Part shown: positions 6,735 to 12,125 of the stretch, in pieces | Layout: every line of letters starts with the position of its first letter | Position numbering within the stretch: position 1 is the first letter of the stretch | DNA from: Temnopleurus reevesii | Taxonomy: Eukaryota > Echinodermata > Echinoidea > Temnopleuroida > Temnopleuridae | Length of the DNA: 12,125 bases | Direction of reading: 5' to 3' | Assembly (NCBI GenBank): GCA_036244855.1 | Contig: BQKZ01009181.1 | Coordinates: 1 to 12,125, forward strand | Made by a program: the position numbers and the translations under genes | Notes under the pieces: model-generated | What the model was told of the DNA's origin: nothing | The model's input: only the letters and a program-made list of their open reading frames with translations | Database searches by the model: none

Positions 6735-7070
6735 TGTATGCCATAGCATGCGGCTCCAAAACTCTGGAATTTTCTGCCAATATTCATCAGGAACTCTCCA
6801 TCCCTAGGTACTTTCAAATCCAATTTATAAACATAATCTTTTCCGCTAACCCCCACTCCCGCATGTGCACTTAGGCAATTAACAAAATGTAGCGCAGTTG
6901 AATACATTAAGTTTCGTAATAGCGTGATATAAATCCTTGAAATGCCAAGTGCGCTGGTGGCTGCCGGGCTAAAGCCCTGGGTAATAAATGCAAAGCGCAT
7001 TGAGCACTCGGCAATGAGAGTGGATACGTGCGCTATATAAATTGCATATATTATTATTATTATTATTATA
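6735..7070 (+). mobile_element. 5'-truncated LINE (CR1/L2-like) 3' end
   Basis: The element begins near 6735 inside its ORF2, continues through a 3' untranslated region of roughly 220 bp, and ends with CTTGAAATGCCAAGTGCGC, GTGGCTGCCGGGCTAAAGCC, AAAGCGCATTGAGCACTCGG, GTGCGCTATATAAATTGCAT and ATT repeats (about 7049-7070). The final ~150 bp is closely similar to the 3' part of the SINE at 1484-1781. Severe 5' truncation is typical of LINE insertions. The coding remnant has stop codons and an apparent frameshift, so it is dead. Clade assignment to CR1/L2 rests on the C-terminal motif and the simple-repeat 3' end and is tentative. Confidence 0.75.
6750..6827 (+). pseudogene. Reverse transcriptase C-terminal fragment (ORF2 remnant)
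   Basis: Read on the plus strand, 26 codons give AAPKLWNFLPIFIRNSPSLG followed by TFKSNL, then a stop at 6828. This is the conserved C-terminal signature of CR1/L2/Jockey-type LINE reverse transcriptases, usually seen as a variant of AAPKLWNSLP...I(R)..SL..FKS.LK..LF. The expected LK..LF continuation is disrupted by TAA stops and a likely one-base insertion (ACATAATCTTTTC). An upstream stop at 6744 and missing bases show that the preceding Tyr-Gly-Asp-Arg-Ala-Phe-type segment is also broken. A 151-codon open frame on the opposite strand (6704-7159) is only the antisense shadow of this fragment. Confidence 0.75.
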
Positions 7071-7290
7071 TGTATTATTGTTATCCATGAATATGCACAC
7101 AGGCTGGTACATGTATTTCTAGTCTGACAACAAGATACAGTTATACAATAATTGATCATTACATCAAGCCCGGAAATCGAACCTGAAGGGAGATGATAAA
7201 TAGAAAATGATCTTTATTGTTGTATTATCCTCCTGATTTTCCCCACAATGTTACCCTCTGAAATGTCTCATCCTAACCATTTAGTAAAAA
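7071..7290. other. Short spacer between LINE and array III
   Basis: AT-rich, no recognisable feature. The LINE is separated from the first array III core by about 220 bp. Confidence 0.5.
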
Positions 7291-7480
7291 CATGTTCCGA
7301 TTTACCCCCATAAGAGCAGCATTTTGTGCTTGATTTAGCTGATACGATGGTTGGATAATAGTTGGTAATTGAATCGGCAGCCAGCGGTTAGCTCACAGTG
7401 TTTAAGCATGGCTGGGTCGGACTTTAACCCGGAGGAAATGAGCATCATGGGACAAATCTTAAAGAGAGAAATTTTAGGTA
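7291..7480 (+). repeat. Array III core, copy 1 (possible structured RNA)
   Basis: The central part, GGCAGCCAGCGGTTAGCTCA then CAGTGTTTAAGCATGGCTGG, contains CAGCCAGC (7378-7385), which can pair with GC-A-TGGCTG (7406-7414) apart from one bulged A. It also contains an A-box-like TAGCTCACAGTG (7389-7400). A second, overlapping hairpin is possible between CTGGGT (7412-7417) and ACCCGG (7427-7432). A TTTT run at about 7472-7475 could terminate Pol III. The B-box equivalent is poor. The RNA interpretation is inferred. Confidence 0.45.
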
Positions 7481-7982
7481 ATGATAAATTGAGATGAAGA
7501 GAGAATGAGCAGCTAGTGTACAAATTAATTTTTTTCTACATTCATGGTTTGGATAAAATCGATTATGGCTTATATGGATTAATGGATAATAGAAAATGAA
7601 CGGATTACATTACTTTTTTCTCCTGTAGAAACATGTACCTGCTGTATAAGTTACTTTACAGGGAACAAATATTGATAGCAGTTTTATACATTGAGGAAAC
7701 ATTTCCACACTCTACTGTACAGTTCAATGTGAAAAAAAATTGTTAAACAAAACATCATTTGTGCAGCTGTCATGCTAAAATGCATAGCAAATTGCAATGG
7801 GATACCAGCAAAATTATTCCCTAAAGGGTTATAATCATTAATCATTACAACCAAAGTTATATTGCCTGTTTGGAGGCAATAAAAAATGGTCTGTGATTAG
7901 GAGCATTAATTACGTGTTTTCCTGCCAGAACGCCACACATCATTCTCTATCAAAATTCTTTCATTAACATTTTCATTCAAAA

Positions 7983-8172
7983 CATGTTCCGATTTACCCC
8001 CACAAGAGCAGCATTTTGTGCCTGATTTAGCCGATACGATGGTTGGATAATAGTTGGTAATTGAATCGCCAGCCAGCGGTTAGCTCACAGTGTTTAAGCA
8101 TGGCTGGGTCGGACTTTAACCCGGAGGAAATGAGCATCATGGGACAAATATTAAAGAGAGAAATTTTTAGGT
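7983..8172 (+). repeat. Array III core, copy 2
   Basis: Differs from copy 1 at about six positions. One change, TCGGCAGCC to TCGCCAGCC, adds a C that can pair with the G following TGGCTG, lengthening rather than breaking the proposed stem. The TTTTT run after GAGAGAAA is kept. Confidence 0.6.
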
Positions 8173-8662
8173 CACAACGAATTCAGATGATCGAAAGAGA
8201 ATGAGTATATCAGTGTACAAAAATCATTTATTTCTGCATTTATATATTTGAAATGAAAAATATAAGGATTATACCAGTTGTTCCTCCTTTAGAAAGATAG
8301 GGTACATGTTTGCGCTTTATCAGATACATTACAGCAAATATATGTTTGTTTATATATTGAGGAAAAAAATGTCAACACTTATTGTATGGTTCTATGTGAA
8401 AAAGTTGTGAAACAAAACAACCATTGTGTAGCAATCATGCTAAAATGCATAACAAATTGCAATGTGATACCAGCAAAGTTATTCCCTGAATTGTTACAAT
8501 CATTAATCATTACGATTACTAATTATTACATCCAAAATCAACCCTGTTGGGAGGTAATAGATTTATAAAAAATGGTCTGTATTTAGGGGCTTTGGTGTAT
8601 TTTCCTGACAGAACGCCACATGTCGCTCTCTAAAATACCATCATTCAAATTTGTACTCAAAA

Positions 8663-8862
8663 CATGTTCCAATTTACCTCCATAAGAGTACCATTTTGAG
8701 GCTTGATTTAGCCGATACGATGGGTGGATAATAGTTGGTAATTGAATCGGCAGCCAGCGGTTAGCTCACAGTGTTTAAGCATGGTTGGATCGGACTTAAC
8801 CCGGAGGACATGAGCATCAAGACACAAATCTTAAAGAGAGATGGTTGGGAATGATGAATTTT
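8663..8862 (+). repeat. Array III core, copy 3
   Basis: Carries ATGGTTGGATCGGACTTAACC in place of ATGGCTGGGTCGGACTTTAACC. The C-to-T change turns a G-C pair of the proposed stem into G-U. The second hairpin is weakened by the GGGT to GGAT change. The end GAGATGGTTGGGAATGATGA replaces the GAGAGAAATTTT of copies 1 and 2. Confidence 0.6.
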
Positions 8863-8872
8863 TCATTCAAAA

Positions 8873-9072
8873 CATGTTCCGATTTACCCCCATCAGAGCA
8901 GCATTTTTGGTCATGGTTTAGTTGATACTATGGATGGATAATAGTTAGTAATTGAATCAGCAGCCAGCGGTTAGCTCACAGTGTTTAAGCATGGTTGGAT
9001 CGGACTTAACCCGGAGGACATGAGCATCAAGACACAAATCTTAAAGAGAGATGGTTGGGAATGATGAATTTT
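8873..9072 (+). repeat. Array III core, copy 4, recent 210-bp duplicate
   Basis: 8960-9125 is identical to 8750-8915 (166 bp without a difference), offset exactly 210 bp. This is the youngest duplication in the window. The copy carries the same TGGTTGGATCGG variant as copy 3. Confidence 0.85.
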
Positions 9073-9082
9073 TCATTCAAAA

Positions 9083-9272
9083 CATGTTCCGATTTACCCC
9101 CATCAGAGCAGCATTTTTGGTCATGATTTAGTTGATACGATGGATGGATAATAGTTGGTAATTGAATCGGCAGCCAGCGGTTAGCTCACAGTGTTTAAGC
9201 ATGGCTGGGTCGGACTTTAACCCGGAGGAAATGGGCATCATGGGACAAATCTTAAAGAGAGAAATTTTCGGG
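9083..9272 (+). repeat. Array III core, copy 5
   Basis: The first part matches copy 4 (CCCCCATCAGAGCAGCATTT), while from about 9201 onward it has the copy 1/2 form (ATGGCTGGGTCGGACTTTAA). It therefore looks like a mosaic produced by unequal exchange or gene conversion. TTTT follows GAGAGAAA. Confidence 0.7.
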
Positions 9273-9593
9273 TGACGATAAATGGAGATGGAGAGAGAAG
9301 GAGTGACTAGTATACAAATTAGTTTCTTTCTGCAATCATGGGTTTGAATTAAATCAATTATGGTTAATATGGATTAATGGAAAATAAAAAAAATGAATGG
9401 GTTATATCAGTTGTTTTTCCTGTAGAAAGATAGGTTACATGTCCTTGGTTTATAAGATACAGTACAGGAAATAATTTGAGTGTTTAGACTTTATTAGCAG
9501 TTTTAGACATTGTGGAAGTACCTTTAACACTTGACTTTCTACATTTGCTAGACTAAACATCATTTATGTAGCAATCAGGCTAAAATTCATAGC

Positions 9594-9895
9594 AAATTGC
9601 AATGTGATATCAGAAAAATTATTCCCTGAAGTGATACAATAATAAATCTTTACTATCATTAATCAATACAGCCAGGATCAACCCTTTTGGGAGGTAATAT
9701 AAAAAAGGGTCTGTAATTAGGGGCATCAGTGTATTTTCCCACAAGACAAATTGCAATGTGATACCAGCAAAATCCTTCCCTGAAGTGTTACAATAATTAA
9801 TAATTACAGCCAAAAAACAACCCTGTTGGGAGGTAATGAATAAAAAAAAAAGGTCTGTAATTAAGGGCATTGGGGTATTTTCCCCACTAAAAGGC
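9594..9895. repeat. Internal 154-bp duplication in an array III spacer
   Basis: AAATTGCAATGTGAT begins at 9594 and again at 9748. Both halves run through CCCTGAAGTG, ACAGCCA, GGGAGGTAAT, GGTCTGTAATTA and GTATTTTCCC. The duplicates have diverged by perhaps 15-20% by eye, so the event is older than the 210-bp duplication. The extra segment partly explains the long 859-bp interval before core copy 6. Confidence 0.8.
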
Positions 9896-9941
9896 CACTG
9901 CCACTTTCTAAAATACCTTCATTCAAACCTTTTACTCAAAA

Positions 9942-10140
9942 CATGTTCCGTTTCACCCCTATAAGAGCAGCATTTTGGGATTGATTTAGCTGATACGATG
10001 GATGGATAATAGTTGGTAATTGAATCGGCAGCCAGTGGTTAGCTCACATTGTTTAAGCATGGCTAGGTCGGACTTAACCCGGAGGAAATGGGCATCAAGA
10101 GAAAAATCTTGAAGAGAGAATCAGATGGTGGGGAATGATG
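9942..10140 (+). repeat. Array III core, copy 6, most diverged
   Basis: Has CCAGTGGTTAGCTCACATTG and ATGGCTAGGTCGG, which lose two pairs of the proposed stem, and lacks the TTTT run. It has the ACTTAACCC form of copies 3 and 4. As the terminal copy, it fits the usual pattern of array-edge degeneration. Confidence 0.75.
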
Positions 10141-10500
10141 AATTAGGATGATGCAGAGATTATGATATTGTAGATATTGTACGCTGGAAGAGTGTACAAA
10201 TTAATTTCTTTCTGCATTTATCGGAGATTACCAAGTCTCTCAAATTTTGGGCACACGCTTAAATCATTGGCTTATTGGAAATAATGATAATCTTATGCAT
10301 TTGTCAACTAGCACTTGGCATTTCTGTATACAATAAAAACTGAAGAAATTTTCTATGATGTCATTTTTCCAGAATTTGGCAACCATGAATTTGCTTAAAA
10401 AATTCACTCATTAGAATACCCTTAGACTTGTACGCAATATAATATTAAAAAACATGAAAATATCAACTCGCTAATTTGTAAAGCCGTCTGAAATCCAATG
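10141..10500. other. AT-rich, nothing recognised
   Basis: No repeat, RNA or coding signal. It contains residual array III-like spacer words near its start (GTGTACAAATTAATTTCTTT at about 10192) and otherwise looks unique. Confidence 0.5.
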
Positions 10501-10960
10501 AATTGCTAAAATGTTTGTACATTAAGAAATCAACTTTTACAGTACTCGCTTCCCTACTAAGTGCCCCACCCTTCTTGAATCCATCGGTCTCCAAATCCAC
10601 GATCCCCCACTTATTATCTAGTAACGTCTTCCTGTATGCATGTTTCCGAATTGATGTTCATTTTGCAACGTTTATGTTTTGATGATATGCCTGTTATGAA
10701 AGCGAGTCACAAATTGAGATGCCAATTTGCATGGCTTACAGATTGATTACCGTGTCATGTTCAGAGGAAATGCACCCATTCATGCGTGGGTAATATTACA
10801 TTTGTCAAATAAATTGATGAAAGCTATGCTGAATATCGCCAATAATACCGCGGTAGACGTATCAGCGCTGAGATGTCGTCAGCTAATGCCACTTTCATTT
10901 GCGTACTTGTCTGGCCTACATAATAAAAGATGTGATTTTGTATTCTGTAATGCATAACCA
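10500..10960. promoter_or_regulatory. High-complexity unique segment, possible regulatory element
   Basis: Not repetitive within the window and compositionally more balanced than its neighbours. It contains a perfect octamer ATTTGCAT (10725-10732, POU-factor type), an ACAAATTGAG/CCAATTTGCAT cluster, TTTGTCAAATAAATTGATGA (about 10800-10819), CCAATAATACCGCGG and several TAAT/ATTA homeodomain-type cores. A 76-codon open frame at 10727-10957 starts at TTG, not ATG, and has no recognisable domain; the first ATG leaves about 65 codons. A conserved non-coding element or enhancer is one reading; plain unique sequence or a small unknown exon are the others. Confidence 0.25.
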
Positions 10961-11112
10961 TTTGGAAATATGTTATATTTTATGAAGGGTGTTCAGAAGA
11001 CTCTCCACAACAACATCAACAAAATTCATGATTTAAAAAATGGGACTCTTTTACAATCAGAAAGACAAGATAGAATGTTTTCTTGGCTAAAAGATTGAAT
11101 TTTTCATGAACA

Positions 11113-11760
11113 AAAATGTCACAGCGTTATTACTCAGAAAATAAAAGATGTTAGTTTCCAGCAGGCTATCACAATTCAAATCTGTAAGTGGACCGAATTT
11201 GATATTATCTGAAATTTATAGTTTGGCAAAACAAAATGTCATATTGGTCATACTCAGAAAACAAAAGGTTTTAGTATTCAGAAAGCCTTCACAAAACAAA
11301 TCTGTAAATGCGCACAGAATGTGATGTTTAGTGAAATTTATACTTTGACAAAATGAAATGATTTGTCTACAAAATGTCTCAGTGTTCTTTCTCAGAAAGC
11401 AACAGGTTTTATTATTCAATAGGCTTTCTAAAAGCAAATTTATAAGTGCATAGAATGTGATGTTATATGAAATTCATACATCGACCAAACAAAATTATTT
11501 TGTGCACAAAATGTCATAGTGTCGGAACTTGAACAACAAAAGGTATAAGTATTCAGAAGGATTTTCACAAAACAAATCTATATAAAGTGCACTGAATTTG
11601 ATGGTACCTGAAATTCATACTTTGACCAAACAAAATTATTTTGTGTACAAAATGTCATGCTATCTGCATTCAGATAAAGATATAATTATTCAATAGGCTT
11701 TCACAAAGCAAGTTAAGTGTACCAGATGTGATATTGTCTGAATTTTTAGAGGTTTGAGAT
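11113..11760. repeat. Tandem array IV: five ~138-bp units
   Basis: AAAATGTCA starts units at 11113, 11233, 11371, 11508 and 11649 (spacings 120, 138, 137 and 141). The unit runs AAAATGTCATAGTGT, CAGAAAACAAAAGGTTTTAG, TATTCAGAAGGCTTTCACAA, ACAAATCTGTAAGTGC, AGAATGTGATGTTATCTGAA, ATTCATACTTTGACCAAACA, AAATTATTTTGTG. Units share roughly 70-85% by eye. The last two junctions contain near-palindromes: ACAAAATTATTTTGT and TTTTGTGCACAAAA (11499-11512, perfect). The minus-strand open frame 11216-11437 lies inside the array and is not a gene. Confidence 0.85.
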
Positions 11761-12102
11761 GCAAAAGAGCATAACTTACCTTCTGGCTTTTTCATGAATG
11801 TGCTAAAACTCTTTTTCCTTCAATTCTTTTTACAGAACTATACTTCACCTTAATCAGACACACATTTTTCATTTAAAATTAATCATATTTTTAGTGAAGC
11901 CCTGATGTTTCTTAATTTGCAAAATTATTTTTGTTGCTTACAATACAAAGTGCATGAAGTTAAGTCTGGAGATGGGTAAGTCCACGGGGTTGGGTCAATA
12001 CACAATTTACACACACTACGGTATAGGGAACTAAAATTCAGACATTTAGGTAACAGTTTGGAAAATTGTAAAGATGCATTGCTTATTAGAAATATCTGAG
12101 GG
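11761..12102. other. AT-rich sequence with isolated splice-like signals
   Basis: No open frame of note. A strong plus-strand acceptor-like sequence, TCAATTCTTTTTACAG, ends at 11835. On the minus strand AGAAG|GTAAGT (donor at 11774-11779) follows a short ATGAAAAAGCCAGAAG. Either could be chance in AT-rich DNA. If the window end is a true poly(A) site, 11836-12116 would be a candidate 3' terminal exon. Confidence 0.2.
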
Positions 12103-12125
12103 AATAAATGAGCAATAAAAAAAAA
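12103..12125 (+). terminator. Candidate poly(A) signal and A-run at window end
   Basis: AATAAA occurs at 12103-12108 and 12114-12119, and the window ends in nine A residues (12117-12125). A hexamer about 9-14 bases before an A-run at the very end of the record resembles a cleaved, polyadenylated 3' end. It could equally be an AT-rich genomic A-tract at an arbitrary cut point. The first hexamer is a little closer to the A-run than the usual 10-30 bases. Confidence 0.3.

Larger units (their letters stand above)
7291..10140. repeat. Tandem array III: conserved core plus diverged spacers
   Basis: Six cores starting CATGTTCCGATTTACCCCCA occur at 7291, 7983, 8663, 8873, 9083 and 9942. The intervals are 692, 680, 210, 210 and 859 bp. 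The basic unit is therefore about 690 bp: a core of about 190 bp and a spacer of about 490 bp. A core-only unit of 210 bp has been amplified in the middle. Spacers share landmarks (CATGCTAAAATGCATA, AAATTGCAATGTGATACCAG, ATTATTCCCTGAA, GGGAGGTAATA, GGTCTGTAATTAGGGGCAT). Cores 1 and 2 differ at about six positions in 188, whereas their spacers look only about 70% alike. No protein is encoded; the open frames at 7335-7523, 8386-8568 and 9619-9870 lie inside repeat units. Confidence 0.9.

Noticed and set aside
6704..7159. Minus-strand open frame of 151 codons
   Set aside because: It is antisense to the LINE fragment and its ATT tail (the Ile run is the microsatellite). The meaningful reading is on the plus strand, where the reverse-transcriptase C-terminal signature appears.
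10727..10957. 76-codon plus-strand frame
   Set aside because: Starts at TTG, which is not a credible start in an animal gene. The ATG-initiated version is about 65 codons without known motifs. Kept only as an alternative within the unique segment.
11216..11437. Minus-strand open frame of 73 codons
   Set aside because: Covers two array IV units; the similar halves of the translation are the tandem repeat itself.
1..12125. CRISPR array, prokaryotic operons or promoters
   Set aside because: Repeat lengths, the SINE/LINE content, AT-rich stop-filled frames and the absence of any gene of ordinary prokaryotic density rule out a bacterial or archaeal reading.

Overview
This window looks like non-coding, repeat-dominated animal DNA. 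It is AT-rich with small CpG-rich islands. It holds a tRNA-derived SINE ending in an (ATT)n tail, a 5'-truncated non-LTR retrotransposon with a recognisable reverse-transcriptase C-terminus, and four different tandem-repeat arrays. The SINE/LINE tail ending GTGCGCTATATAAATTGCAT followed by ATT repeats is a type familiar from echinoderm and other marine deuterostome genomes. My best guess is an echinoderm such as a sea urchin, with moderate to low confidence. No open reading frame in the window is convincing as an intact protein-coding gene. The longest ones are antisense to repeats, run through tandem repeats, or lack an ATG start.

Layout. 1-785: mostly featureless AT-rich sequence with a CpG-rich patch at about 430-580. 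786-2255: array I, about 11-12 same-strand units of roughly 105 bp, each resembling a degenerate tRNA gene (A-box and B-box-like motifs) plus a linker. A full tRNA-headed SINE (1484-1781) has landed inside one unit. 2256-3240: no recognisable feature. 3290-3550: CpG-rich segment with a weak candidate 5' exon on the minus strand. 3554-6075: array II, with a unit of about 455 bp and a better conserved core of about 140 bp. It is interrupted by a minus-strand SINE/LINE tail (4053-4135) and by a 538-bp foreign segment (5343-5880) carrying two adjacent hairpins and flanked by near-identical 125-bp direct repeats. 6076-6730: nothing recognised except a small 20-bp duplication. 6735-7070: the 3' end of a LINE whose tail matches that of the SINE.

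7291-10140: array III, six copies of a highly conserved core of about 190 bp, mostly separated by much more diverged spacers. The core contains a tRNA-like or RNA-like segment with a potential helix that persists, with wobble and pairing changes, in five of six copies. 10140-10500: AT-rich, nothing recognised. 10500-10960: a high-complexity, non-repetitive segment with an octamer motif and homeodomain-type sites, possibly a conserved non-coding element. 11113-11760: array IV, five units of about 138 bp with palindromes. 11761-12125: AT-rich, ending in two AATAAA hexamers and a nine-A run, which could be a real polyadenylation site.

The most interesting theme is the repeated appearance of tRNA-like or RNA-like cores in tandem arrays: array I, the SINE head, and the array III core. 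The constant-core, diverged-spacer design of array III looks like a tandem small-RNA gene cluster, although gene conversion or independent core amplification could give the same picture. The percentages given are hand estimates from reading the sequence, not computed alignments.
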